Shown here in pieces: positions 36,668-45,053 of a stretch of 49,693 nt of DNA (positions within the stretch are counted from its first letter, which is position 1; each line of letters begins with the position of its first letter). Below the pieces are notes generated by a model. That model searched no databases. It was not told the DNA's origin and saw only the letters and a list, made by a program, of their open reading frames with translations. The translations under genes were made by a program, and so were the position numbers. Origin of the DNA: Robiginitomaculum sp. (GTDB lineage: Bacteria; Pseudomonadota; Alphaproteobacteria; Caulobacterales; Maricaulaceae); assembly GCA_016763315.1 (NCBI GenBank), contig JAESTZ010000034.1, positions 1 to 49,693 on the forward strand. Reading direction: 5' to 3'.

Positions 36668-37963
36668 TTAATCCTCGCTGGAGGTAAATAGATAGCGACG
36701 AATGTTGGTAAGAGCATCGGCACGCAAATATGCATCCTCTATTTTCTCTGCGGCTTGCACGGCTAATTGGAATGTCGCCTTGCTTTTTCTAGTTTTTCCA
36801 ACCCCTGCCTGTGCCGTCGCAATAGTGGCAAGAGCATCTATATGCAAAGACCCACTGCCGGTTTTTTCTGCTGCTTGCAAAGCCAGTTGAAACGCTATCT
36901 CGCTTTGCTTGCGCTTTCCCACTTTCCCACGTGCCGCCGCAATAGTAGAAAAAGACGTGGCACGAAAATATGCATCCTTTATTTCCTCTGATTTTTGCAC
37001 AGCCGACTGAAATGTCGCTTCGCTTTGTTTTGCGTATCCAAATTTCGATTGCTCTTTCGCAATATTGGCAAGAGCATTGACATGCCAAAATGCTATTTCT
37101 ATCTTCTCTGCTGTTTGTAGAGCCAGCTTAAACTGTCCAGCCTGTGCTTGCGCCTGCGCAGTATTAGCAAGAACCGGGGCGCGATCATATGAATCTGATA
37201 TTTTCTCTACTGTCTGCAATGCCAGCTTAAACCGCCCAACTTGTGCCTGCCCCGAGGCAATAACAGCAAGAGCCGATACACGCGAAGATTCACTTTGTAT
37301 CCCCTCTGCTACCTGCAGAGCCAGACTAAACTCCCCGAGACCTGTCTGCACACGCACCTGCTCCACCGCAATACTGCCAAAAGCCGAGGGTCGCCAAAAC
37401 TCACTTTCTATCTTCCCTGCAGTTCTCGCGGCCAACTTAAGTTCTCCGGCTGATGCCTGCACCAACACAACAAGAACAAGAGCATTGGATCGCGAATATT
37501 CGTGCTCTATTTTCTCTGCTGTCTGCAAAGCAAGCTTAAACTCCCCAGTTTCCACCTGCGTCACCGCAATCAAACCAAGAGCCCAAGCACGATCATCTGA
37601 ATCGGATATTTTCTCTACTGCCTGCAATGCCATCAAAGAAACACACTTCGCGTCAGGTTTGAAAGGACAGGCTTTTACCTCGGCAGTATCAATTCTGTTA
37701 CGAACCGCTGATAGCGATATTTCGCCAATTTTTTGCCCAGACGATAATTGTACCGCAAGGGTAGAAGAAGGATATTTTTTCACGACAAGGTTGAGGTTTT
37801 TCTGTGCGGACTCAAGGCTCGCCAGCGCTTCTAACGGCAGTTGGGATCCAGCAATTTGTATTTCTTGTTGGGCAACAACAAACAGTTTATTGACTCTATC
37901 TTTCGATGAAGAACAACCAGAAAGCATCAGACTAATAAAAACACCGGCTAAAACTATTTTTAT
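36668..37963 (-). CDS. TPR-like repeat lipoprotein, start codon unclear
   Basis: A lipoprotein with eight or so 34-41-residue helical repeats (LALQTAEKIE...SRSNALVLV, LALQTVEKIS...DRAPVLANT, and similar), TPR-like, built for protein binding. The lipobox is LMLSGCSS. The first in-frame ATG (37927) would start inside the lipobox and has no ribosome binding site. A strong GGGAGG lies upstream, and 8 bases beyond it an in-frame ATA (37963) would give KIVLAGVFISLMLSGC, a textbook lipoprotein signal. I therefore place the start at this ATA; either a rare start or a base change is implied. It stands alone between the buf and suc operons; partners unknown. Confidence 0.7.
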   Translation of the reverse strand: MKIVLAGVFISLMLSGCSSSKDRVNKLFVVAQQEIQIAGSQLPLEALASLESAQKNLNLVVKKYPSSTLAVQLSSGQKIGEISLSAVRNRIDTAEVKACPFKPDAKCVSLMALQAVEKISDSDDRAWALGLIAVTQVETGEFKLALQTAEKIEHEYSRSNALVLVVLVQASAGELKLAARTAGKIESEFWRPSAFGSIAVEQVRVQTGLGEFSLALQVAEGIQSESSRVSALAVIASGQAQVGRFKLALQTVEKISDSYDRAPVLANTAQAQAQAGQFKLALQTAEKIEIAFWHVNALANIAKEQSKFGYAKQSEATFQSAVQKSEEIKDAYFRATSFSTIAAARGKVGKRKQSEIAFQLALQAAEKTGSGSLHIDALATIATAQAGVGKTRKSKATFQLAVQAAEKIEDAYLRADALTNIRRYLFTSSED

Positions 37964-38108
37964 GACAAAAACCTCCCAATACCGATCATAATAAGCTCTC
38001 CTGCTGGTTTGTTGTCAATAAACACAAACCAGTAAAGAACATTATTACCCAAGACATATACGCAAGCAAAATACAATTATTGCAAGGGTTACTGTTGGTT
38101 TTTCTGTT

Positions 38109-38606
38109 CTACTTTCGTGATTTAACTAAATAATCAATCGAAAACTTCTGGCCGCCAATGATCATCAAAACCGACAGACCCATTACCCACCAGACATGCT
38201 GGCTCCACCAATAGTCCAGACCGTCCGCCGTCCAGACCGGATATACCAATAATGTAATTACCAAGGCCATCACCATCAAACCAGCGGCAGCATATCTGGT
38301 AAACAAACCAACAACCAATATAACCGGCAATATAAGCTCGCCAGCAGTAGCAAACACCGCCAGTAATGTGGCCAACACCCTTGGTATTTCCTCGGCACCG
38401 ATTAAGGCCATCCACCAGTTTTCATCGGAAAACCACTCATACTGAAACAGATCCGTAGTGTCCTCTAGGCTTTTAAATTTCGCCAAACCTGAAGAAAAGA
38501 ACTCTCGCGCCATAATAATACGCACAAATAAATCCACTGCCGGCATTAGAATATTAGAAAGCCTACCTTCGAACCCACTATTTAATTTATTGATCAATTC
38601 GCGCAT
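38109..38606 (-). CDS. bufD: DoxX family membrane protein, bufferin operon
   Basis: A 165-residue DoxX protein with four helices (about 28-45, 72-95, 100-120 and 128-150). The N-terminal family motif appears as LFVRIIMAREFFSSGLAKF. DoxX-type genes commonly close bufferin operons. Overlaps the DUF2063 gene by 13 bases. Role likely in redox or membrane support of the system (inference); the name bufD follows published usage from memory. Confidence 0.85.
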   Translation of the reverse strand: MRELINKLNSGFEGRLSNILMPAVDLFVRIIMAREFFSSGLAKFKSLEDTTDLFQYEWFSDENWWMALIGAEEIPRVLATLLAVFATAGELILPVILVVGLFTRYAAAGLMVMALVITLLVYPVWTADGLDYWWSQHVWWVMGLSVLMIIGGQKFSIDYLVKSRK

Positions 38607-39364
38607 TTTTCGTCCCCTTTGAATAATCCCGCCGATAACCAGTGGGAAAACTGTCGTTGTAAATCAAACTGTTTGTCATATTTCACCGCCTCAGCATAAG
38701 AATTGGCAAAACTTAATCCACCCTCAATATTGGTGAGAAATACATATTCGGCTTGAGTTAGACTCTGATGGTTTATCTGATTATCTTTCCGCCAAACAAC
38801 AGCCCACTGCGCACCTTTACGCAAATTTACAGGCTTTACTTCGTCATCTTGTTTATTGGTTCGCCATATCGAATAAGCTGGCACAGTAAATCGTAGCAAA
38901 CTGGCGGATGCTACCAAACAAGGAGCCAATATTGGTAAAGCTAAAGCTGCTTTGCCTTGTAGATCTTTGACTCGTAATGGAACCTGATCTTTGGCCGAAT
39001 AGGCAAAAAACCAAGCGCGATCAAGTTCGGCCACCGCAGATAGCCAAGGCAAATCCTTTTGTACCGGAGCAAACTTACGCAAAAACTCAGGAAATTCATC
39101 ACCATATTGGGTGAGAGTTGCGACTTTTGGTGGAAACTCTTCGACAAACTTTTGCGCCAAACCACTTATATATTCATCGCCAACCAGCCGCGCCACAATC
39201 GGATATGCGCTAATGATCGTACTTTGGGTGGACATTCTATAATTACCACGATGTGCTTCAATCCGATGCACATAATTATCACCAACCAGATCGGCTAGCT
39301 TTGAATTATCAACCCCAATAATTGATTTCGAAATAACTTCATAAAATTCTTCTTTATCAGACAT
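38594..39364 (-). CDS. bufC: DUF2063 protein, partner of the MNIO enzyme
   Basis: A 256-residue DUF2063 (HvfC/BufC) protein: an N-terminal region with KEEFYEVISKSIIG and RIEAHRGNYRMSTQSTIISAYPIVARLVGDEYI matches the family's 'putative DNA-binding' domain. In the current view this domain assists the MNIO enzyme in recognising the precursor peptide, rather than binding DNA. Overlaps bufB by 8 bases and bufD by 13, indicating one translational unit. Confidence 0.9.
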   Translation of the reverse strand: MSDKEEFYEVISKSIIGVDNSKLADLVGDNYVHRIEAHRGNYRMSTQSTIISAYPIVARLVGDEYISGLAQKFVEEFPPKVATLTQYGDEFPEFLRKFAPVQKDLPWLSAVAELDRAWFFAYSAKDQVPLRVKDLQGKAALALPILAPCLVASASLLRFTVPAYSIWRTNKQDDEVKPVNLRKGAQWAVVWRKDNQINHQSLTQAEYVFLTNIEGGLSFANSYAEAVKYDKQFDLQRQFSHWLSAGLFKGDEKCAN

Positions 39365-40211
39365 CGGTTATTTCCTGCGGAATTATCGACATTATATTTG
39401 CCGCTCGATCACGCTCGATTAACAACTCCTCAAAGCCAGGAATATTGTCATCACGCTCAATTAAAACCGGTTTTGGGCCATGTTCGCCAATAAATTGCTC
39501 GAGTATCTGCCAAACCAGCTCGGAGACCGCCGCGTCATGACTATCAATCAACACCACTTCTTGTTTAATTTCTCGTGGACTGGCACCAGCCAAATGTACC
39601 TCAGCAACCATTTCACCCGGCACTACATCTAACCAACTCTGATATGATAAATCCACATTAGCGGCGCAAACAGCAATATTATTGAGGTCAAACAATAAAC
39701 CAGCGCCGCTTCTTTTGGCGGCCTCCACATATATTTGCGGTAATTCTTCAAATCCCGGGACTGGTAAATATAAGCTCGGGTTTTCTATTAATATGGTTCG
39801 CCCAAGATACTCTTGAGTCTCCTCTATATGTGCAACGATGCGGTTCAATGACGCATCATTAACCGGAGGCGGCAACAGATCAGCAAAATAAATATTGTCC
39901 AGTTTAGACCAAGCAAAATGTTCGGAAACCATTGCTGGTGAGAATCTGTCTATCAACTGCTTTAGCTGTTCCAAGTGCTCTTTGTCAGGGCGATCCGGCC
40001 CACCCAAGGACAAACCAACGCCATGGAATGACATGGGAAATTTATTGCAAAAGGCTTGCAACCAAGCCAATCTTGGCCCACCAGCGACCATATAGTTTTC
40101 AGGATGTATTTCAAACCACATGCCATCAGTGGAGCAAACCATTGCATCATCATAATGCTCTGGCTTTAAACTGAGTCCGGCGCCAAGTGGCAATTTTGAT
40201 AAATCGACCAT
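39357..40211 (-). CDS. bufB: MNIO (DUF692) multinuclear iron oxidase
   Basis: A 284-residue DUF692 TIM-barrel enzyme, a multinuclear non-heme iron oxidase of RiPP biosynthesis that modifies cysteines of the precursor peptide. Family features: GAGLSLKPEHYDD, FEIHPENYMVAGGP, SFHGVGLSLGGPDRPDKEHLEQL, VSEHFAW and AEVHLAG, with the conserved His/Glu/Asp residues that ligate the iron ions. The precursor bufA lies 167 bp upstream, separated by a 45-bp dispersed repeat. Followed by bufC with overlap. Confidence 0.94.
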   Translation of the reverse strand: MVDLSKLPLGAGLSLKPEHYDDAMVCSTDGMWFEIHPENYMVAGGPRLAWLQAFCNKFPMSFHGVGLSLGGPDRPDKEHLEQLKQLIDRFSPAMVSEHFAWSKLDNIYFADLLPPPVNDASLNRIVAHIEETQEYLGRTILIENPSLYLPVPGFEELPQIYVEAAKRSGAGLLFDLNNIAVCAANVDLSYQSWLDVVPGEMVAEVHLAGASPREIKQEVVLIDSHDAAVSELVWQILEQFIGEHGPKPVLIERDDNIPGFEELLIERDRAANIMSIIPQEITDV

Positions 40212-40296
40212 AATACAAATACCCGGCGGCTGATTTCCAAACTATACTAAAAATATTGAATTAAACAGCATTTTGAGTATAGTTTATCTTTGTGAT

Positions 40297-40341
40297 CCAT
40301 CAACTTAACCAAAAACCGGTATCCACTTTTTGGGTCGATGG
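40297..40341. repeat. 45-bp dispersed palindromic repeat, second copy
   Basis: In the gap between bufA and bufB; reverse complement matches 5147-5191 at 40 of 45 positions, with the core AAAAGTGGATACCGGTTTT and ends CCATC/GATGG. Because the arms pair, it can form a hairpin and may attenuate or stabilise the mRNA between precursor and enzyme genes (inference). Confidence 0.85.
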
Positions 40342-40378
40342 AGTATATTTGAATGTTCACCGCCGGGAATTGATAAGT

Positions 40379-40702
40379 TTAGGTTTTCATAGCTTCCTTG
40401 GCTTGCTTTTTCGACATGCCGTTTCGCTCATTGCCGTCGCTATCGGTAATCACCGTATCAGCACAAGTTCCTTTTGATACATATTTCCACTCGCCAACAT
40501 CGTAATCAACAGTAGATTGACCTTGGCAGGAATGAGTTTTAGCCAAATTGCCACAACCGTTTTCGCCAGCCAGAGCAATACCGTAGCATTTTTCTTTGCC
40601 ACCTTTTTTCTTGTCCATTGAATCAGCACTGGCTGCCCCGGCAACAAGCGCCAAGGCAAGACTTGCTCCAGTGGCAATAGATATTTTTACAGGTGCGTTC
40701 AT
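40379..40702 (-). CDS. bufA: Bufferin-type DUF2282 precursor peptide
   Basis: A 107-residue DUF2282 protein. A signal peptide occupies residues 1-26 (KISIATGASLALALVAGAASA), then a lysine-rich stretch and four cysteines, C39, C50, C59 and C80, in the family pattern EKCYG...NGCGN...HSCQG...GTCAD. These cysteines are modified by the MNIO enzyme in characterised bufferins, giving a periplasmic copper-binding peptide. The longer ORF begins before an ATG at 40702 that has a proper AAGGAA and a signal peptide, so the short form is chosen. It lies first in the operon and would be the most strongly expressed gene. Confidence 0.93.
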   Translation of the reverse strand: MNAPVKISIATGASLALALVAGAASADSMDKKKGGKEKCYGIALAGENGCGNLAKTHSCQGQSTVDYDVGEWKYVSKGTCADTVITDSDGNERNGMSKKQAKEAMKT

Positions 40703-40844
40703 TATATAAATTCCTTTTATTGTAAGTCCTTTGGGCAAACAGCCCGTTCTCGCTTACGCACCTTAGACAAGTCTTTTTCTTTTGTCCGCTCACAAAACAA
40801 AGAATTTTGATCAAACTAATGTGAACAAGACCGTAAAGTTAGAA

Positions 40845-42032
40845 TTATAAACCAATCTTTGAAAACGGCACCTGTAGCTCCCGTTGCACGCCACCATCTA
40901 TATCTTTTATTTGCATGATCAACTTACGACCCTGCCAGTCAACATCTATCAGGCCATAATTATTAACTCCAACAGCATCGACCACTTGAAACGTATCATA
41001 TTCATCCGGGGAATTGGTAAAGCTCATATTCAATGGCGATGAAGTAAATTCATACAACGAATAGTCCGCCGAGTTTTTCTTTTCATAAAACGCAGCAACA
41101 TGACGATCGCCAGAAATTATCACAACCCCTTTGGCGCCGCTTTGCTCTACTGTGGTGAAAAATTTTTCTCTTTGCGGAGTAAACTCGCGCCATGATTCCC
41201 AACCATGATCGGCGGCCAAAACCTGAATTGATGTGACAATGAACCTTATGTCTGCCGGTTCTTGTAATTGTTGCTCAAACCACTTCCATTGCGCATCACC
41301 GAGTATTGTCATGTTCGGGTCATTTGAGGGCAAATAACGCTCTTTACCCTTTGCTCCGCGCTCATCAGTAGGTACTAGAGGCGAGGAACGAAAGAAACGA
41401 GTATCGAGCATAATAATTTGAACTCTTTGACCATCGACACCAAATAGTTTGGCATCATAAAGACCATCACGCTTGCGTCTTATGCTGTCTTTTGGTTCAT
41501 TCCAGAATTCTAGAAACACTTTCTCGGCAAAATGTTTAAAGGCAAAATCACCGCCACCATCATTTAAACCATAATCATGATCGTCCCACATTGCCATCAT
41601 CGGCGTTTGTTCTCGCAACCTGCGGAACTCCGGCAAAGCTGCAAGGTCGGCATATTGCTGGCGTAAATTTGGCATAAGTGCGTTTCCAGCACGCTCATCG
41701 CCATAAATGTTATCCCCAAGGTATATGAATAAATCAGGATCATCGGCTACCACCTGATCCAGTATTGGGATTGGCTTCCAACTGGCTTGGCAGGATCCAA
41801 AAGCAATTCTGGTTATAACCTTGTCACTCGCAGGTAAAGCCGGCCCAGGCGATGCTTTGGGAAACTCAATATCCTGTCCGGCATAAAATGCTCGAAGCGC
41901 AACATCAGCGCTTGACGGAGCTTCAGCAATGGATCCTTCGTTTGATGAAGAAGCGATCTGTTTTGTTGAGCTTGTACCTGCAGGGTTACACCCGACAAGC
42001 AGTATTCCTGCCACAATAATAACCAACCGCAT
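40845..42032 (-). CDS. PhoD-like metallophosphatase lipoprotein
   Basis: A 395-residue alkaline phosphatase D-like protein with a lipobox (LLVGC at about residue 15). Metallophosphoesterase residues: IAFGSCQASWKP (first Asp replaced by the C/S-containing PhoD pattern), LGDNIYGDE, MMAMWDDHDYGLNDGG and GDRHVAAFYEKK. The starting ATG 42032 has GAGGAG upstream; the longer TTG start was rejected. Probably hydrolyses phosphodiesters or phosphomonoesters in the periplasm. It follows the buf operon in the same direction; a link to copper is not implied. Confidence 0.9.
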   Translation of the reverse strand: MRLVIIVAGILLVGCNPAGTSSTKQIASSSNEGSIAEAPSSADVALRAFYAGQDIEFPKASPGPALPASDKVITRIAFGSCQASWKPIPILDQVVADDPDLFIYLGDNIYGDERAGNALMPNLRQQYADLAALPEFRRLREQTPMMAMWDDHDYGLNDGGGDFAFKHFAEKVFLEFWNEPKDSIRRKRDGLYDAKLFGVDGQRVQIIMLDTRFFRSSPLVPTDERGAKGKERYLPSNDPNMTILGDAQWKWFEQQLQEPADIRFIVTSIQVLAADHGWESWREFTPQREKFFTTVEQSGAKGVVIISGDRHVAAFYEKKNSADYSLYEFTSSPLNMSFTNSPDEYDTFQVVDAVGVNNYGLIDVDWQGRKLIMQIKDIDGGVQRELQVPFSKIGL

Positions 42033-42204
42033 AATCCATCTCCTCAAATTAAAATTATAAGTACCGATAACCTATACCGATAACTTTCACCAGATAATCT
42101 TTATTTTATCCGAAATAGCTATAAAATGCGAAGGCAAGTCGGACTTTCCTTGACTTGTGCCAAGCAATCGGCACTTTGTTTTAGGTAAATATTAGGGATC
42201 CTGT

Positions 42205-42936
42205 ATGTCTAGCCGTTTTTGGCAAAATAAAATTATCCGTCGCGATATTATACTGGTGCTGTTCATCGGTACTATTCTGGCAATAATATCACCATTTGGC
42301 GCAACCAGTCATTTGCCTATTATTGGCGGACTAGCTTATTGGGTAGGGATATTGGCCTGGGGTTGGGCAGCGGGTCGTTTTGTTGGACCGGCCATGCTGC
42401 GTATTTTACCCAAAATGGCCACGGGTTGGTTCTATTTATTAGTTTCGGTAATTATGGCAGTAGTAATACTTCCAGCAATACTGATCGTACAATATGTAAT
42501 TGGTAGTCCAATACCACCCAATTATTGGCTAAACTTATATTTTATGATCTGGATTATTTCTTTATGTATTACCGGGGTCAGTTATCTGATCGAACGACCT
42601 GACAAAGCCCCTAAAGATGGTTCTGATTTTATGCTACGAATTCCGGCAAAAATTGCTGATGACACTCTGTATGCCATATCTTCCGAAGATCATTATTTGC
42701 GTATTCAAACTGCGCGCGGTTCGGACTTAATTCTGATGAGACTTGGTGATGCAATGGCAGAGCTGGACGGTTATGACGGAATGCAAGTGCATCGCTCTTG
42801 GTGGGTAGCACGTCAAGGAATTGAAAAAATTGAACGCGAACAGAACCGAATATTTCTTATCCTGCGTGATGGCACAAAAGTACCCGTAAGTCGAACCTTT
42901 GCCCCTAAAATTCGCGCTGCCGGTTGGTTGGGCTAG
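42205..42936 (+). CDS. Membrane-bound LytTR transcription regulator
   Basis: A 243-residue protein with four membrane helices in the first ~120 residues (for example IILVLFIGTILAIISPF, WAAGRFVGPAMLRILP) and a C-terminal LytTR DNA-binding domain (about 145-240): DDTLYAISSEDHYLRIQTARG, HRSWWVAR and ILRDGTKVPVSRTFAPKIRA. No receiver domain is present, so it is a direct membrane-to-DNA sensor rather than a two-component response regulator. AGGGA lies before the ATG. Ligand and targets unknown. Confidence 0.88.
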   Translation: MSSRFWQNKIIRRDIILVLFIGTILAIISPFGATSHLPIIGGLAYWVGILAWGWAAGRFVGPAMLRILPKMATGWFYLLVSVIMAVVILPAILIVQYVIGSPIPPNYWLNLYFMIWIISLCITGVSYLIERPDKAPKDGSDFMLRIPAKIADDTLYAISSEDHYLRIQTARGSDLILMRLGDAMAELDGYDGMQVHRSWWVARQGIEKIEREQNRIFLILRDGTKVPVSRTFAPKIRAAGWLG

Positions 42937-42948
42937 TAATAGAACTAA

Positions 42949-43506
42949 CTAATCATCAGCTCCGTTTAGCCACTGTTCTTTACTCTGCCCCCAAACGTCG
43001 ATTTTCATTTCCCCAAAACCCGGCAACTCATTTATTTCACGTAATGGCTTGGAGCCAAGCGATTTTGCCAACGCTGCTGATCCTAAGTTTTTAGGATCAA
43101 TCATGTGCGTCACTTGCCGCCATTTAAGGTGTTCAAACACCCAATCAATACTGGCAATGGCTGCTTCTTTGGCAAAACCTTGACCCCAGTGTGAACGAAT
43201 AATTAACCAGCCCACTTCTGGCTCTGGCCATAAATGCGGGTTCCATGGACCAACCCTGCCAATACAATCACCACTGGATTTTTCAATCACCGAAAAGAAC
43301 CCGTATCCGCGTATGTGCCAATGACCAACTAATGTTGCAAAATTTCTCCAAGCTATCGCCGGCTCAGCAACTCCGCCAATGAAGCGCATGGCTTCTTCAT
43401 CTTGCGCCATAGCACAAAGAGCAGGAAAATCTTCCTCTCGCGGCGGACGCAAGATCAGCCGTTCAGTTTCAATAGTATATTTTGGATCGGTGAAAAAATT
43501 TGTCAT
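42949..43506 (-). CDS. GNAT family N-acetyltransferase (RimJ/RimL-like)
   Basis: A 185-residue acetyltransferase of the RimJ/RimL type (Acetyltransf_3): IETERLILRPPREEDFPAL at the N-terminus, and the acetyl-CoA region VGWLIIRSHWGQGFAKEAA with the Q/R-x-x-G-x-G/A pattern, then MIDPKNLGSAALAKSLG. It is convergent with the LytTR gene (12 bp apart). The substrate (protein or small amine) cannot be deduced. Confidence 0.9.
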   Translation of the reverse strand: MTNFFTDPKYTIETERLILRPPREEDFPALCAMAQDEEAMRFIGGVAEPAIAWRNFATLVGHWHIRGYGFFSVIEKSSGDCIGRVGPWNPHLWPEPEVGWLIIRSHWGQGFAKEAAIASIDWVFEHLKWRQVTHMIDPKNLGSAALAKSLGSKPLREINELPGFGEMKIDVWGQSKEQWLNGADD

Positions 43507-43561
43507 GGCGGCAAGGTAGCAATCAAATGAATATCGGGCAAAAGAAATTTTTTAAGTAACC

Positions 43562-43591
43562 TTGACTTCTCTTTTGTACCCTGTAGGTTAC
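43562..43591 (+). promoter_or_regulatory. Promoter with palindromic operator for the second membrane/XRE pair
   Basis: TTGACT at 43562-43567 with the -10 region at about 43584-43590. GTACCCTGTAGGTTAC (43576-43591) is an imperfect palindrome covering the -10; AGGTTACATGA here is one base from AGGTTTACATGA in the operators at 15687-15730 (minus strand). This supports a regulator family shared by both modules. Confidence 0.6.
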
Positions 43592-43620
43592 ATGAATACT
43601 GAGTTACAAAAGGAAACCTA

Positions 43621-44064
43621 ATGCTAGATATTGAAAAACTGATCCGCAATCGAGGTAGAGTTATCTTACTGGTAGCCGTGACATTTACCCTTTGGCAAGG
43701 AGGGCAAATTACAACCAAACTGGTACCGGCAACCAATGCAGCCTATGCACCAGCCTCGATTATCGCCACCTTAGGTGCCATCGGCTATGCACTCGCGGCC
43801 ATCATGTTTTGGGTATATTACCGCAAGGTTCAAAAAGCCAATGCTACCTGCCTTATTAATGATGACTGGGCTAAACACGTTAGAGGATTGGCCATTCAAT
43901 ATGGTTTCTTTTATCTCATAGGCGCGATTGCTTTAATGTATGCCTATGTACAGTTTTGGACACTGTCATCGGATGTTGTTTTGCAGTTTTGCATAATGGT
44001 TGCTGTTGTCAGCACAATCTTTTCTTATGTTTGGCTGGAGAGAAAAGGCGATGCAAGCCAATGA
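43621..44064 (+). CDS. DUF2975-like membrane protein coupled to XRE regulator
   Basis: A 147-residue protein with four predicted helices (about 12-30, 45-68, 90-112, 120-140). Size, topology and its XRE partner match small membrane proteins of the DUF2975 type; the assignment is tentative. AAAAGGA precedes the ATG. It overlaps the next gene by ATGA. Together with the pair at 14178-14755 it forms a second module, membrane protein first and regulator second. Confidence 0.72.
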   Translation: MLDIEKLIRNRGRVILLVAVTFTLWQGGQITTKLVPATNAAYAPASIIATLGAIGYALAAIMFWVYYRKVQKANATCLINDDWAKHVRGLAIQYGFFYLIGAIALMYAYVQFWTLSSDVVLQFCIMVAVVSTIFSYVWLERKGDASQ

Positions 44065-44279
44065 GTCCGCCGCGCAATCCATCTCTGATCAATCAATTGC
44101 GACAATTTCGCGTTAATGCCAATTTCACGCAACAGGCGTTGGCCAGCAAAATAGGTGTTACACGCAAAACTATCAATACGGTGGAAAACTCGGTTTTTAT
44201 TCCCTCCACCGTATTGGCGTTAAAACTGGCTCATGCGCTAGAAACTAATGTGGAAAGCCTGTTTCAATTACCTGAATAA
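44061..44279 (+). CDS. Small XRE-family regulator
   Basis: A 72-residue XRE helix-turn-helix protein: NQLRQFRVNANFTQQALASKIGVTRKTINTVENSVFIPS and NVESLFQLPE. The ORF is longer, but ATG 44061 overlaps the stop of the membrane protein gene (ATGA) and gives a typical 70-residue regulator. It is related in design to the regulator at 14178-14375. Convergent with DUF2306, 5 bp apart. Confidence 0.85.
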   Translation: MSPPRNPSLINQLRQFRVNANFTQQALASKIGVTRKTINTVENSVFIPSTVLALKLAHALETNVESLFQLPE

Positions 44280-44284
44280 ACCCT

Positions 44285-44827
44285 TCACCCGCCAAGAAAT
44301 AAATTCCACATCGTGCGTCCCGGAAAGAATGTGAACAATCCAGCAAATATCAATGCGCCAAAATAAACTCCGCGCATTTGCTTGCCGTGCTCGCCTTTCT
44401 TACCACCGAACAATGGCTTTAATCCAGCATACAACCCCCACGCAGTTAGCGGCACAAATAAATGTATCGGTGAGAAACTTCCCGCAAATATCTGCTTGAT
44501 GAACAAAGAACTTACCGCAACGCTGATCATTGCCAACACCCAGAGGCTGCCCATGATTATGTGCAAGGATCTTCCTTTAGGTAGAGCAAATTGCGCTGCA
44601 CCCAACACCAAAGCCAATACAGCACTGGCGGCATGAATTTTTACCGCCAGTGTCATCTTGCCAAACACTGACAAATCCATTTTTGCCTGACCACTTACCA
44701 ACAAAACTATGATCAACAAGGCTCCACTAATGAGCAGTAATGCCAGCCATTTTTGAAAACGTGTTGCACCTAATCTTTGTTTATTACTGTTGCGTGGGTT
44801 TATAGTTTCGATAATAGCGTTGGACAT
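44285..44827 (-). CDS. DUF2306 membrane protein
   Basis: A 180-residue four-helix protein of the DUF2306 family: KIHAASAVLALVLGAAQFALPKG, HIIMGSLWVLAMISVAVSSLF and FSPIHLFVPLTAWGLYAG, with the final FAGLFTFFPGRTMWNLFLG. The conserved His residues could coordinate heme or another cofactor, but this is speculative. Start 44827 lies 6 bases after GGAGGT; the longer ATG at 44839 is inside this ribosome binding site. An inverted repeat lies in the 5' region. Confidence 0.85.
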   Translation of the reverse strand: MSNAIIETINPRNSNKQRLGATRFQKWLALLLISGALLIIVLLVSGQAKMDLSVFGKMTLAVKIHAASAVLALVLGAAQFALPKGRSLHIIMGSLWVLAMISVAVSSLFIKQIFAGSFSPIHLFVPLTAWGLYAGLKPLFGGKKGEHGKQMRGVYFGALIFAGLFTFFPGRTMWNLFLGG

Positions 44828-44839
44828 TATGACCTCCAT

Positions 44840-44867
44840 ATATTTATGTCTGTAGGCATATAAATAT
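44840..44867. promoter_or_regulatory. Inverted repeat upstream of DUF2306 gene
   Basis: ATATTTAT (44840-44847) and ATAAATAT (44860-44867) form 8-bp arms around a 12-base loop, directly before the ribosome binding site of the DUF2306 gene. A possible operator or hairpin; the rest of the 44840-45053 gap shows nothing clear. Confidence 0.4.
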
Positions 44868-45053
44868 GGGGTTCAGGCTTTTTCTAGCGGCTTTGCATGA
44901 AACAGCAACTTCACTTCATCAAACGCGAAAACTACGGCTCACGGATCGTGAAATACAAACACTAGCGGCTAGCGAAGCGTGAATGACACCACTTCTTGCT
45001 CTACTTAGCACTTCGCATTAGACTCTATTCAACAACAAATCGGGAATTATAAA

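Noticed and set aside
39451-39476. A further copy of the palindromic repeat (TTAAAACCGGTTTTGGG)
   Set aside because: Only the short AAAACCGGTTTT centre matches, the GTGG-T core is missing, and it lies in well-conserved bufB coding sequence.
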